From positions 34,702,956-34,766,955 of the forward strand of contig OY997594.1 in the NCBI GenBank assembly GCA_963921825.1: DNA of 64,000 nt, read 5' to 3'. A program made the translations under genes and the position numbers. This document shows positions 23,331 to 36,147 of the stretch, one piece after another; within the stretch, counting starts at the first letter, position 1, and each line of letters begins with the position of its first letter. Source of the DNA: Erodium maritimum. Taxonomy: Eukaryota; Streptophyta; Magnoliopsida; Geraniales; Geraniaceae. The notes under the pieces were generated by a model. It searched no databases. It was not told the DNA's origin and worked only from the letters and a program-made list of their open reading frames with translations.

Positions 23331-23756
23331 TGTTGGAAAAATGCAATTAAAAGGAATTTAATTGAATTCAATTCAATTAAAACATATTTAATACACCTAA
23401 ATATAGTTAATGAGGATTAATGGGTAGTATAGAAATTTCCTTAATACCCTTCCTCGTTTTCTATATATAACACATTTGATCTATCTTTTCAACAAGAACA
23501 TGATAAAATCTCTCCTCTCTCAAAACTCATCCTGAGTATTGTTTCTATAAGTTTCGGGGCTTTGTTTGTGAGTGGACACGGATCAAGCTACCAAATGTGT
23601 GACCTTTGAGGAGTAACTGGTTAATTGATCGCCACCGAGGTCAACCGGACAAATTATTTTCAAGTCAGTGGCCTCCATACCACGCCACAGTTTGAATCTT
23701 CAAATACGATAAATTTTTTTATTCTCAATCTTGTTATACGACTATTATTTCCGACA
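23331..23756 (+). repeat. 5' LTR of the pol-less Copia-like element
   Basis: Runs from TGTTGGAAAA to TTCCGACA. TATATAACACA at about 23463 may be the LTR promoter TATA element. Confidence 0.7.
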
Positions 23757-25948
23757 ATTTGGTATAAAATGATTGTTTCTGTGATAGTGCGTACTGTATT
23801 AAACTGATTTACATATATTCATATGTGATGTTATCGTTAATATTTAATACATGAAGTATATTGCGCTTTGCCTTTATGTGCTTCTGTTGTATCGTATGGA
23901 TGGTTGCTGTGAAGTTGAGCAAAACAAAAACTTATTATTGATTATAAATGTGACTATGAGTACCTATCATGCAAATCAATATATATACAAGTTAAGATCA
24001 TATATATGTTTACTTGTATATAACTTTTTATATGTTTGACTAAGAACATATATAGAGGTAGATGTGTACTGGTATCATATGAGGTGCTGAAACGTGAACC
24101 ATAGACTTTGAAATATGATTATATTCAATTTACTGGCATCAAATCGAACCTGTGTTTTGCTAATTCAATTTTATGTTAATATAGCTATATTTGTTGTAGT
24201 CTCCTTTTCAGTGTTAGTGTTTTCGTTCTATTTAATATTAATAGAACATACAAACTTGCTGCAAAAGGATTAAGAACTAGATGGACTCATAGAAAAAAGA
24301 ATTAAAAACTCTACTGCAAACCCTTTCCTTGTTGCTTCGATTTCCTGGTTTCAACCACAGTTCCACTGTTGCAGGCATTTTTGGGCGTCAGACGTTAATG
24401 ACGATGACGAGGGACACCGGAGGTTAGAATCGAATGAAAAGATCAACAAGGTTACAGTTGGTCTGATTCTGCGGCAACGATTCCGAATTTCCTCCCCGCT
24501 ATTTTCTTTCGGATTTTACGGAGATATGGTGAGTGGAGTCGTTAGAATCTCATAGGTGGAGCATGGGTTTGTTTATCGTGACCGATCCGAATACGGAGTT
24601 GAATGGTAATGGCTCCTGTATTTGCGGCTTCGATTTGACACGGGTCGGATCTGTTTCGCGGGTCATCCGACCCGGCCGGACAGATTTTTTTTTTGAAAAA
24701 AAACTTTTCTTTTGCCTCACTATTGTTGGACTTGATTAATAGTAATCTAATTTTAGAATTGAGCTCACTACATTGCAGAGATCGGGGGACCCGTCTGATT
24801 TGTAATCGATCTTCGATTCTCCGATCATACGAGAAAGACGGATACGATCCTGAGGCTTGAGGTAATAATGAATCGTTGAATGGATACAAGGTACGATTCT
24901 TAATATTACTTGGTGGTGAATTGGTTTGAGATGGATTGCTATGGTCTGCATCATTTTATTACTCTTGATAGTAATGCTTATTATCTAAAAGTTTTGGTAA
25001 TCCACTGAAACTAACTTTATACATATAAGATTGTGGTGGTATGTTGTATATATGTATATATGTGCAGTTCTTGTGATTTTGGAATGGAAAATTTAATGAA
25101 ACTGGTGCGTGCTCTTCATTCAAGTAAGTGATTGTATTTAATTAATATGTTCGTTGAAGTATAATTCTAAATTTGAATTACTTCGTTCATATTATTTGCT
25201 CCTTGTGTTTGGATATCGAGACTCCAAAATTAAGGATATAGAGCATCAGATAAAGGAAATATTTTCCTCTTTAAATTGAAACAGTTGAGTTTCAAATATG
25301 GTGAACTTTGTGTTTATAAAGTTCAGACCTTTACGATGAAATGTGGGGGTTGTCCGGGTAAACTAAACTACCAAGAAAACTATTACTGCACATAAAACCT
25401 AAGATCGTTTTTCATTGGTTATCCCTTAATAGTGTTGTATAGAGTTTTTGATCTGATATACCCGTTATTTCTCGTATGCATGTATGATATATTTGTGTGA
25501 CAACTTGCATGCTAGTACCTTTATTCTATTATTCATGTTGATGAACATAGAAGGTAATGAAATATATAGATTAAGAAATTCTGGGGAAATGAATTTCTTA
25601 TAAACCTTGTGACAAATGTTTACATAACGGGCAATCTGATTCATATACGTATTATGAATTGATATACACAGGCTAAATGATTATTGGCCCATGTTGGTGA
25701 CATGTTAATTTGGTAGTAATGTTGTTGTGAATAAAACCAAATAAATCTTTTTTCATCAAAGAATAATGTCTAAATGGGATGAAAAGACTTATTCAAATTA
25801 GACACACTATGGTGTAGAAACTCATAAAATAGTGAGTAATTTCTTTAGACTACATACGAAAGAAAGGTAGTCAATTCTTTCACTAAGGATCAACCAAGGA
25901 GAGTACTCCGTGATGTGTCGAAAGGGATGAGGCTCAAGCCCACATGTC
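23757..25948 (+). other. non-coding interior of the pol-less element, left part
   Basis: No retroviral domain, tRNA or host gene exon is recognised here. Short unrelated reading frames are present only. Confidence 0.5.
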
Positions 25949-25953
25949 AAGAG
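25949..25953 (+). repeat. target site duplication AAGAG (left copy)
   Basis: It is repeated at 28877-28881 around solo LTR copy 3. Confidence 0.9.
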
Positions 25954-28876
25954 TGTTACGCCCCCAAATCCGGGTTTGACCGGATTCGAGACGTGAAATA
26001 AAAGCATTAATTAAATACAAGTAAAAGAGATTTAAAAGTGCAAGTTCCACGAAAAACTTAATAAAAACCAAAATTAAGAGTCAACAGCTCTGTAGAACAG
26101 ATAATAACAAAAATATAGTTAATACAAGCAGTACGTCTCTAGAACAAAATCCCAAATCCCAATGAGCTCCCGAGCCTTGAGACCACCTCTAGATACTACT
26201 CAACAAGGAAACCTGTACAAACAGTAAACAAGAAAGGGTGAGCTTACGCTCAGTAGGAAAAGTAGTGAAGTAAAAGAAAACCCCACTTTGGTAATAAAAC
26301 TCGAATTGTACAATTAATCGCAAGTTACGATTAGTACGATTAACCAAAAAGATGCCATAAATAGGAATCAACAAGAATTACAGTACTTAATAAACCAGTA
26401 ACTCAAAGGAGACTAATGGAGGTAGTTTAATCTTTAATAAAAACAACTAAAGGAAGCACGTAGACATCACGTCGATAACTTAAGCCAATGCTCCGATCCA
26501 CAATTAGTCATTGTATCACGTCGGATTGCCCCTCGGTTCAGAGGAGACACATATCGTCGAGGCCATCGGAAACATCCCTAAAGGGACACATATCGTCGAA
26601 GTCCTCGGAAATGTCCCTAAAGTACCATAGTTCATCGGGGCGAAACAAGATATCCTCCTGGAAACGCTCCCGCAAGAACGCATACCCTCGGGGTGAAGCA
26701 ACAAGTAACAATCCCCGCAGGGTAAACAACCTCATGTCATACCGGAATTCCCTTCGGCCTGGACGTCTTCCTGGGATTCACATCGGGGTGAACACAAACC
26801 ATCGGCCTAGGTACTACCCCACACCGGCATACTCCCTCGGTGTAGGTACCATACCGGAACACAACTCCTCTTAGAACACACAACAAGAGAATAACACACA
26901 ACATAGACATATTACACTCACAGCTTAGCAACCCAACGATCTTATCACAACACGTCACCAAGAACTCATACTAACAAGCATGCTTATCGGCATAACTTAC
27001 CAACCACGTCCATCGGTCTATCACTCACCCGATCATACCATTAGGCACAATCAACAATCAAACAACAATCACTCAATCACTCATAATACAGATAAACCAT
27101 TCACATACACTCATCGTAATTCAACTAGATTAGTATGACTCTTATAGTATCCTAAAGACGGAACATGCATCGATACTAAGGATGAACAATCATCAATAAG
27201 TACATTCAACAAGCAATCCTAAGGCTCGACAAGGCCATTCTACCAGCATGACAATTTCCCAAAATATTGAAAGCAGTTAACTAGTGAATCACATCCTATA
27301 TGCATACTAAGACTCATCCGATTATTATTGTAATTGAAAAGCGGTTATTCTAGTGAATCACATCCTATATGCAAACTAGGACCCTTCCGGTTTTATTATC
27401 CTACAGGCATACTATTAGCATTCTTTAAATTACGAGAGGAGTTTAGTACTTTACCTACCTAGAAAACTCCAAAACTAAAATACTCCTAGCTGCTGACGTC
27501 CTGGCTAGCTTCCTCGTCCTCTCACGAGGTCCCAAAGTCTTCCTCCTTCCTCGAGCGCGGGTCCACGTTCTTGGATCACAATTAATACTATAATTAACAC
27601 TAAGAAAACACGGTTTCAAACCTAAACAACTTAAATTAAACTCTAAGAACAAAAACTAAGGCCAAAAGGTGAATTGGGCCCGCACTAGGCCCAATTCGAT
27701 TGGCCCACAGTTCTGGAATCTGGCCCGGTACCCGACCCGACCCGACCCGTGCCACAGACCGGCCCGAAACCTGACCCGGCGCGTGCCACAGACCGGCCCG
27801 GAACCAGACACGGCGCGTGCCACAGACCGGGCCGGAACCAGACACGATCCGCGCAATGTTCCGGTCCGGAACTAGGCACGGTCCGCGCAGTGTTCCGTGC
27901 CGGAGCCTGGGCCGTTACGTGCCGCGTACCACGCCGGAACCTGGCCCGTTCCGCGCCGCGTACCGTGCAGGAACATGGCCTTCTCCGGGTCCAATTCCGT
28001 GCCAAACCAGAGTAGGCTCTCTACTTCTTCTCCAACTCGCATTCTGCGAAAACCCACACCAAAAATCCATTTTCAACCTCACCAAGCTCCCAAAACAGTC
28101 ATAAAAAAACTCCCAACTTCAATACCCACCATTAGTTTCATCAAAGCTTCAACAAAACCCACCTAACTTCACTAATTTTCCACCAAAAGCAAACATCTAA
28201 CAATACTAACCACAAAACCAACAAGTTCTATCAAAACCCACAAAACCCACAACTTGGAAATGATTCAAATGAGAAGTTAAGAGTGTACTTACCTTTAGGA
28301 TGAGTAGATGATGAAGATGGAGAGCTTTTGGCGAAGAAATGGTGTAGAAATGAACCCTCTTTGCTTCCTTTTCTCTCTTTCTTCTTCCTCAAGTTATGAA
28401 GTTCTTCTCCTCTTCTCTCCTTAGCAATTTTCGGCTGCAGCACTAGTAGTGAGGCTGAAATGGTTGCTCCTCTTGCTTAAAAAGACCTATAAGTGGTAAA
28501 GACCAAAAGGCCCCTTAGCAAATAACCACTTAAGGACAACTAGTGAGGGTAAGATGGTCTCATTTCTTCCCCTCCAAGCTAGCATGAACAAATGTCCATG
28601 TAGGGACCACTTTTCCTCAGTCGAAAATCCAGCACCTCAAATTACGTCGTTTTAGTCGATAAAAAGTTCCCGGTTTGACCAAAATTGACTTTTTCAATAT
28701 TATAGTCAAATTAAAGGAAATGGCCCAAATAAGCTAACCGTGATGACGGATAAGCTTTGTGGGCCCCGGAAAGGTCCAGAACGACTCCCGGAGTCAATGG
28801 TTTACTTTTTCGGTAGAAAGTCAAACTTTGCCAAAATCACCGATTCGACCGGGATCGACCGGGGGCGGTTCTTACA
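25954..28876 (-). mobile_element. solo LTR, family S-like, copy 3 (minus strand)
   Basis: On the minus strand this 2923-bp unit starts TGTAAGAACCGCCCCC at 28876 and ends GGGGGCGTAACA at 25954, with exact duplications AAGAG. Promoter-like CTTATAGGTCTTTTTAAG lies near 28470-28490. The 3' third keeps the TTTTCCTAC and GAGCGTAAGCTCACC motifs seen near the 3' end of copies 1 and 2, but overall divergence is high, so it is a related subfamily. It is nested in the pol-less Copia-like element. Confidence 0.85.
27745..27975 (-). repeat. GC-rich minisatellite inside solo LTR copy 3
   Basis: About seven degenerate units of roughly 33 bp with the core GTGCCACAGACCGGCCCGGA alternate with CGCGCAGTGTTCC variants. 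The GC content is far above the surrounding DNA. Confidence 0.75.
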
Positions 28877-28881
28877 AAGAG

Positions 28882-29524
28882 AGTATGGATGACAAGTAGT
28901 AGTGGTCATATGCAGCCATACTAGTCTTGATGCACTACTTCTCCCATTCCTATGACAATATCCCATTCATATGACAATAATAGTGCTTAATGATCTATTG
29001 GTGCTTGGGAGATGCACTTAATAGATTGTAATCCATAACCAGTTTTGGTGGTGCTATAGAGACTCACTTGATGGATTTTGTTGACACGATGGACTTTATG
29101 TCCTTAATAGCTCAAGACTCAATGTGTTAGTGCTAGTGAGAAGCACTTGATGAAGCTACTTACGTGTGTGTGATGGTGGGCCGCCATCTTTGAAAGACTT
29201 GGGCTAAGTCTTTCTAGAGCACTCATTAGACCCAAAATATATGCATGGCCTTTAATAGCGTTGTTGATAGTATCGCGGAACTTATGGAATTTTAAGGTCT
29301 GATATGTGTTATAGGGCGTATCAACTAAAGCTGAACAAATTCAAGACCTAGTTCATTTATTCTAAGTAAGTTGTTACCTTATATCATTAACGTGTCAATT
29401 CAAATTGAAAGATATTGGCACTTAAGCATCCAATCATAAATCCTTTCTATACTCAAGAATTTCCTTATCCTTTTCCTATTGTATATCTCTGCCTCTGGAA
29501 CCCTTATTGCATTTTGTGGGGGAT
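28882..29524 (+). other. non-coding interior of the pol-less element, right part, with polypurine tract
   Basis: No coding domain is seen. It ends in the GTGGGGGAT polypurine tract directly before the 3' LTR. Confidence 0.5.
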
Positions 29525-29632
29525 TGTTGGAAAAATGCAATTAAAAGGAATTTAATTTAATTCAATTCAATTAAAAGAGATTTAATACACTTAAATATAG
29601 TTAATGAGGATTAGTGGGTAGTATAGAAATTC
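29525..29632 (+). repeat. truncated 3' LTR of the pol-less element
   Basis: About 108 bp align with the first part of the 5' LTR. Similarity stops after GTATAGAAATT(T)CC. Confidence 0.7.
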
Positions 29633-30356
29633 CCCCACACCTGGAGTGGTCTGTGAGGGTTGGATGGGACCTATGAGCACGGGGGCGGTAGGTCCGACGG
29701 GAGCAACAACGTAACATAAGACGACTCTGTAGACGGCGAAGCGACATCCGTTGCAGAGGGGAGCACCATAGCTAAAATCGGCTAGGACTAGAGAGGGTTT
29801 CTCAATTTTCGAGAGAGTTCTAATTTATTATGTTATGTTATTCAATCGTCGTACTTTAAAGAAGAGAGTAATATATCTTTTGCCTTGTTGATAAAAAATA
29901 ATTCTATAATGTCAAAAACTTTATGGTCAAATTCGGAATCTTAAGAACTTTGAGATCATAATTACCATTTCTAAACTTTAGAAATATACATAAAAGTAAT
30001 TTGGGAGACTTTAGGGTTAAAATCATAGTTACATAAACTTTATGGTCAAAACTATGATTTTTAAAGTTCATGGTCAAATTGGATGGGAAACATTGTGATC
30101 ATAATTGTATATATGTAGACTTCAAGAACAAACACAAAAGTAAAACACGATAGTTTTAACGCTTCAAGCTGAAAGATAAAATAAACTTTTTAAAAATATA
30201 CTGTTAATCCTAATATCACTATTCATTCATAAAAAAATATTTTCTCAAATATTATGTATCATGAGATCGTTCGAAAAATGTCCATAATACCGCTCACTAA
30301 CAAATTAGTGAAATGTTAAAATTACCCTTTATTTATCTGAAATTTTAGAAATTGAC
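29633..30356. other. no gene recognised
   Basis: A GC-rich stretch (29640-29810) could be a minus-strand ORF1 N-terminus of a LINE (short frame MVLPSATDVASPS…), followed by plain AT-rich DNA. Confidence 0.35.
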
Positions 30357-30370
30357 CATCAAGATTATTA

Positions 30371-31015
30371 TTATTATTTATTTTTTTTGATAAGCGAAAT
30401 TTTTTATTAGGCAAACGTTCTACAAAAGGTAAAACGATGCAAGAAAAACAATCCTTAAAGGACCTTTTTCCCTAACCGATACAAAAAGCAAATAACAATA
30501 CTAGAAACCAAACTGAAACAGGAAAGTAAACTAAACAGAACACCGCCCTCCTTGCCTACTTCCTGTTCGAATTCAAGCAAAGAAATCGTTTAGAAACCGA
30601 AATAGGAGTTGAGTGTCCTGAACTCCATTCCAGGTTAACCTCGTCCTCGCTAAACTCGACGCCCTCCTCAGCCTCGACACGCTGTGGGTATTCAGAAACT
30701 GGGGAATTGGAAACAGCCCTTTTCATAGTTCTCTTACTAAAGCTCCACTCACCATCTTTACTTTGTTTAGCAATGTCGATTGTGAGGCTTCCCGCTTGAC
30801 CCCCCCTTATCAGACGATGTTTTGGCTCTTGTCTGATAAAAAACAACTGGGGGAACAGTCTTTTTTGGTTGTCCTTTTTTTGGACGGCCACGTTTCCTTG
30901 GAACCTCAACATGGATACTTTTTGGACTCAAAAGGATGTCTTTCCACGGGTGACCCACAAAAGTATCTACATCCCTCGTAAGCGAGTCCACTACTGAAAT
31001 TGTCTGGCCAAACAA
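30371..31015 (-). mobile_element. LINE L6: 5'-truncated ORF1 end joined to 3' tail
   Basis: A 14-bp target duplication CATCAAGATTATTA (30357-30370 and 31016-31029) brackets 645 bp with a poly-T start. The coding part carries PRKRGRPKKGQPKK, an AT-hook-like basic segment, and SLTIDIAKQSKDGEWSF, which resembles FIVDIAKKLKGSFGDWSY at about 43425-43480 in the RRM-type LINE. ORF1 ends at about 30556 and only 185 bp remain before the tail, so ORF2 is absent. Confidence 0.7.
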
Positions 31016-31104
31016 CATCAAGATTATTAATCATTATTAAAATTTGAAATTCATTATTTTATTAATTACTTTTAAATTTATGTTAATTTTTTTAAATTTA
31101 CTAA

Positions 31105-32551
31105 ACATACTCTTAGTTCCAGCGCTCTGAATACCCTTTCTAGGGTTCTACTTTGACCCCTAAAGGAGTCAGATCTCGTCGTCTTCGGCATCACCAACAC
31201 GCCTCTCTGATTCCCCTCTTCGCAGTCGACATGCAACTTGATCGCCCATGGATCCCCTACCCCCTCTTGCGACCATCCGACCCGCCTCAGCGTCGCCTTC
31301 TCGCCAACCGGGACATGGTTTGGCAGCCGCAGTCCCGCCGCCATATTCTACACCACCGGTCCTTCTCTACTCCGCTGCGCGGCCAACCATGGGGCCTTCG
31401 TACGGTGCCACCATGGCACATGTATGAACCTTATCGGAGACACGATCATTAGACCTACCCAATGACCCCGATCATCACTGTTAGGGCTGACTGGTACAAC
31501 CAGCCGGGACTACTCGGACATTGGCCTGGTGGACGGGCAGTTGATCCCGAGTTCGCAGGGCCGCCGCCACTCTCCATCCAGGCCCTTCACGGCCGCTAGG
31601 ACCACATTAGGGTTTCGGTACCACCAACTTCGCCGACCAAGCGATAGTATCCGAGGCTTCCGCGGTCAAGGACGGTGACCATAATCACTCTAGAGGATGA
31701 CACCAAAACACCGGCCGGGCTTGATCAAGGAACCAGGAACGATAACCTTGTACCTCATATCGAGGCGATGAGGTGGAGCTGCGACCACAGGGGAAACTAC
31801 TACACCGCCCGAAAGTCTCTAGGGCTCCAACCCGTCGTTACAGCCAGGACCACCTGCCGGTGTACCTCAGAGGCTTGGTGAAGTACAACCTAGCAATTGG
31901 CCCCCGACTCTGAAAAAAACATAATTGGAAGGGAGGGAACTTGTTCGGGAATGCAGGCCTCATCCTCACCAAACCCTAACAGGAGGATATATAATGCGCC
32001 TTCTAGGCTGGTCGGGGAGTCAATGGAACTGAGGGAGAACACTTTGCAGCCAAGTGCAAATGGGGTACCTGAAGAAGTCAGTAGTCTGGAAGAGAGTCCC
32101 AAGGATGTATGGCTGGAGCACGATGGGAAGATACAGATGGAGGGCTCGGACCCTCCACGGGAAGAATGATAGGACCCGGCGAGGGTGGGAAGGCTTGCTT
32201 GGGACCTATACCCACAGACCCAAGACCACCAGTTCTAGGAAGTCTCGGGAAAGCCGCACTTAAAGCACTAGTTCGTTTCTTGCTTTTTATGTTGTTTATC
32301 TTTTTCATAGCTCGATTAGGTATTTGATTAGCTTGGCATTGGATTTTGGTTTTTTTCTTTGAAACGTCGGTAAGTGGAATTCCTAAGTTTCTGATCTGCG
32401 GGCAAAAGCAAACTTTTTTACGGATCCATGAGCGCTTGGTGGACTACGGTCGACCGGGACAAATATCTGGAATTCTGGACAGTTATGCCCTAACCTGTAA
32501 GGGTTATCTTTTACAGTAATACAATACCCCATATACTCGTTTCAAAAAAAA
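31105..32551 (+). mobile_element. LINE L4: ORF2-less copy (plus strand)
   Basis: The element starts with a TTCTAGGGTTCTACTTTGACC leader and ends CGTTTCAAAAAAAA. The flanks TTAAATTTACTAA (left) and TTAAATTTAACTAA (right) form a target duplication with a 1-nt indel. Remnants of ORF1 lie at 31153-32170 in several frames. From about 32110 on, the sequence matches the 3' part of L3 (ATGATAGGACCCGG, GGACCTATA, CCATGAGCG). No RT sequence is present. Confidence 0.65.
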
Positions 32552-33788
32552 TTAAATTTAACTAATTTGTACTAACTATTTTTAAAATTGCTTCATTTTT
32601 TAATTAACTATTTTCATAATTCATCTCTTTTTAATAAATTTCTTATTTAGTTTTCATAAAAGAATTTCCTTAATTTATATTCATACTATTTATCTTGAAT
32701 ACTTAGCGGGGATGACTCTGTTAGGGTTTATAGCAAGTCGTTGCCCTCTCGTTCTCCTGCCTATGGAGTTCTACTTCGTCGCCGCGTGTGGCCTTTGTCT
32801 CCGGGCCTCGTCTCGTCCACCACCTCCACCAGTGCAGCAATTCCCTCCGTCATCCTTGCTTCCCCCACTGATCTGCTATCCCACAACTATAAGCGATCGA
32901 GCCGCACTACTTCCTCCTGCTCCACCGCCGCCCTCATCCACTATCGATCATGGCGGTCCACCCCCACTTCATCCTCTATCGCCAACGCCACCAATGCCTT
33001 CGCCACACGCTCGTCTACTACTTGGACTGCATCCACCTCCTATGGTGCCTCTTCCGCGAGCTTGCATAATACGTCGTTGGTATCTGCCTGCGTCGCCTCC
33101 ATCACTTCATGCAAGGATGCATCATTCTCATCCATTGGATCGGAGCCCTTCCACCGGTGCAAACTCGGTTTGCTAGACCGGGATTCTGACACCCCTGAGG
33201 TGTGTGTGGGGACGCACACCTCGCCCTACCGAGGTCAGTGTAAATCCGAAATACTAGTTCCCTCGTTTCCTTGTGTTCTCTCTAGATGGTCAATATCCCT
33301 TCAACCGCCTCATATCAGATACCCCAAGCATTTTTAGATCGATGTAGGACACGAACCTCGTGGCACTCACGTCTACCACTACAATCAGAGTCAACTAGAG
33401 TCATCCGAGGTGTCTTTGAGGAGGCACGTCCAGGCCCTTAGGAATCAGAACCCCTCTGATTCCCGACCACCTCATTTCCCTGGCCTACTCCTTGACCGAA
33501 TGTTACGACACAACATGTACGGTCAAGTCGAGATGGGAAAAGTCTCATGGATCTACAAAGCTCAATGCATCTAGAATAAGAAACCACCCCTAGTTTCTCC
33601 TTGGTCAATACTGGGCTTTTAGTTATAGGGTCAGTGTTTCGGTTATCACCAAAACTGTATCTCGTCCTCGTATGTTCTTTCTAATTATGTATGGTCATTT
33701 TGACCCATCTTTTATTATATTAATAAAATCATTCTCGATTGCTAAAAAATGCTATTTGTTATGATACTGAAACTTCAAACAACGTACT
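32552..33788 (+). other. possible further LINE-like retroposon, proline-rich frames
   Basis: The segment 32700-33180 has overlapping proline/serine-rich frames beginning MTLLGFIASRCPLV…, after ATGACTCTGTTAGGGTTTAT. The stretch ends near 33745 in an AATAAAATC and A-rich region, which would fit an ORF1-only retroposon. I could not find a diagnostic motif or a clean target duplication. It may equally be a random open frame in GC-rich DNA. Confidence 0.3.
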
Positions 33789-33800
33789 ATTTCAAGTAAC

Positions 33801-34786
33801 CTTTTTTAAATGGGCGACGAGGAATTGCATTACTAGTGTCAATCAAACCATACAAGTAGGGCTAAAAGTCTTACGAACTAGAATAAAACTGAGCCTCCCA
33901 TAGGAAACTCGACGGTCTTGAACCTGTCATAGTAGTTTATTTTCCATCTTAGGAAAAGATAAAAATCCCTACGTCCTAGCCTGAACTGATAATGTAAAGT
34001 ACTAAGAATAACAGAATTAACATGCACCAAACTAAAACAAAATAAACAACAGAAAAAACAACAGAAACTCCTTGGAGTAGACACGCTCCCCCAAGTCACA
34101 GTAGGTAGAATCAGTCCCTGATCGTGAGGGGTAGGCCACCAGCTTTCTACCCTTCGAGGTCTTTGGTGACTCATGGCTCAAGGCGGGGCTATTTGACAGC
34201 CCTCGCCTGATCAGTGTCCTCGTCCTTCTCGACAGCAAACCGGTATGTGGAGGTCGTTATCGGGCCACTTCGTCTTCGTCCGAGTCATCTTCAAAGGATA
34301 TACCCCCTAGTTAGATGGAAATGACATCCATAGTCCCTAGAGAAGCCAAAGGGACGGACATGTTTGGCTTGACCCGAAAACAATGCTCGTATGATAGATC
34401 TGACAATTCATGGTGGTTCCGATGGAAGGAAACCCCTATGGTGGAGGGCTCTGGATGAGGAGCGGTCGGGATAACGATTGGATATCCACTCGGGTAGAAC
34501 CCTAGTGTATTGATGGGGTCAGAAAGACTCAGTGAGGCAAAGGTGACTGACGAGGGGATGGGTGGGCAGACATACCCACGACGGGGCCTAATAGGCTTGT
34601 CGACAAAGTTCTGCGAGAGAACGACATCGTATCGCCAATGGTTAAGTTTGCACGAGAGGAGGAAGAGGAAGAGTGTCTGGAGAAGGCCATGATGACGTGC
34701 AGGCGTGCCACGATTGTGAGAGAGAGGAAGAGGGAGAGGGAGAAACCCCTATTATGTGAGTCTCTTAGACTTTTTTGATCCATACA
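33801..34786 (-). mobile_element. LINE L8: short ORF2-less copy (minus strand)
   Basis: A poly-T start at 33802, and flanks ATTTCAAGTAAC (33789-33800) and ATTTCAAGCAAC (34787-34798) as a 12-bp duplication with one mismatch. ORF1 remnants are read from about 34690 (MAFSRHSSSSSSRANLTIGD). No DUF4283 core, knuckle or RT is visible in the 986 bp. Confidence 0.65.
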
Positions 34787-35675
34787 ATTTCAAGCAACTA
34801 AACATACACCATTTATCATTTATATTCGGAATATATAATCATACCAGTAATTACGAATAGAAGAGCATCTAAATTAAAATCAAAATGAGAATATAACCTA
34901 TATCCCATTTATATTGCTCAAATTGCAGAAAAATGAAAATTAAATGAAAACCTAAACATCTAAATCGTAAAAGGAAATTGTTGGTTAACTATCCTTAACT
35001 AGGCGTGATTTTCATCTAAGCTACCTTAACTACCTAATTAGTTTATGAGGTAGTTAAGGTATCAACAAAAATTGAACCTAGAGTCAAAGGGTTCTCCGAT
35101 GTTTTTGTCGCCGATCGAGGTAGCACCGAGTCTAAGAGACTATAACGGGCCTCTAAGGTTGTTCCGAATCGATCTTCAGGTACGTTTTACTATCTCCATA
35201 CTTCCGTCCTCTAGTATTATTAAGCAATGGGTTTTGGAGGTTTCGATGGCCAAGTTTATGGTTTAGAACTGTCGAGGTGTGGGTTTAAACAAAAACCGAC
35301 AAGAGCTAAGTTTTTATCAAGTGAACACCCGCACAAGCTGATTGAAGAACGTCTTGAAGAAATACAGTCAATGGGTTTGGGATCTGGGGGGATGGATGAT
35401 AGGATGTGGTATTGTTCCACGGCACCCAAGGTCGGGTTACCGCAACATAACAAGATGGATCAACAGTACGAGGACGCCCTACTACGAAAGCTATGAGTTT
35501 CAGGAGATTTGGATGCATTAGCTCCTTAGTTTCGGTGTTTCGTTGTATTGTTTGTTTCATTATTTCATGTTTTTTGCATTACACGTTTTTGTTTTTTAGG
35601 TTTCAGATTAGTTGTTTGTTTGATTTAAAGGTATGATATAGGAAATTTGGGACTTATTTTGTTAGGATGGTAGAA

Positions 35676-35680
35676 CGAGG
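35676..35680 (+). repeat. target site duplication CGAGG (left copy)
   Basis: It is repeated at 37536-37540 around the gag-only element. Confidence 0.9.
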
Positions 35681-36095
35681 TGGTACGGTCCCGGTTACGC
35701 GATCGGGTTATGGCTCCTTGGTAGTCGGAATGGGAGCTACTGCTGCTTCCTTTTGCCATCGACGTTAGCGAACGGCGACGACCTATGGTGGCTGTTGGAG
35801 TGTTCGTTTGGGTGAGAGAACACAAGATCTCAAGATACTAAGTTAATTATACTAAGCTAATCGAAAATAAATTCATTTCCCTCTTCATTTCCCATTCTAG
35901 GCTCTTTAAATAGCCTATGGATTCTGCCAAACTAAGAAAAGATATGTAGATCATGGCATCCCATGATCCAATCCACTCCTAATCAACTCTATTTAGGGAA
36001 TTAAAATAACAAGATAATTAATATAACTACTAGATAATATTCCTTAATTTTAGTCCACTCCTCTGCCACTCTTCCTGTTGGTGGGCTCTGTAACA
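35681..36095 (-). repeat. 3' LTR of the gag-only element
   Basis: 415 bp, TG…CA on the minus strand. It includes TTTAAATAG (35907-35915), a possible TATA element. Confidence 0.85.
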
Positions 36096-36110
36096 GTACC
36101 CACCCCTTCC
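36096..36110 (-). other. polypurine tract of the gag-only element
   Basis: GGAAGGGGTGGGTAC on the minus strand, directly before the 3' LTR. Confidence 0.75.
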
Positions 36111-36147
36111 AAACAACGCTTGACCGCAAGCGTTATCGTCATGGTTA

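Larger units (their letters stand above)
23331..29632 (+). mobile_element. Copia-like LTR retrotransposon without pol (LARD-like), with a nested solo LTR
   Basis: The two LTRs start with the same TGTTGGAAAAATGCAATTAA sequence (5' LTR 23331-23756; 3' LTR 29525 to about 29632, truncated). A purine-rich GTGGGGGAT tract precedes the 3' LTR (29516-29524). After the 5' LTR, TTTGGTATAAAATG stands where a tRNA-Met primer site (TGGTATCAGAGC) would be, now degraded. The interior, minus the nested solo LTR, is about 2.8 kb and has no gag or pol that I can recognise. It was therefore probably mobilised in trans. Target duplications are not clear because the 3' LTR is truncated. Confidence 0.65.

Noticed and set aside
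24360-25140. A host gene inside the pol-less Copia element
   Set aside because: No consistent open frame, splice pair or protein motif could be found.
27636-28166. Many overlapping 60-106-residue frames rich in Arg/Pro/Thr
   Set aside because: They arise from a GC-rich minisatellite inside a solo LTR, which opens all frames.
32712-33337. Two overlapping proline/serine-rich proteins of about 150 and 200 residues
   Set aside because: They overlap in different frames in GC-rich DNA without a recognised motif. At most one is real, and a LINE ORF1 relic is more likely.
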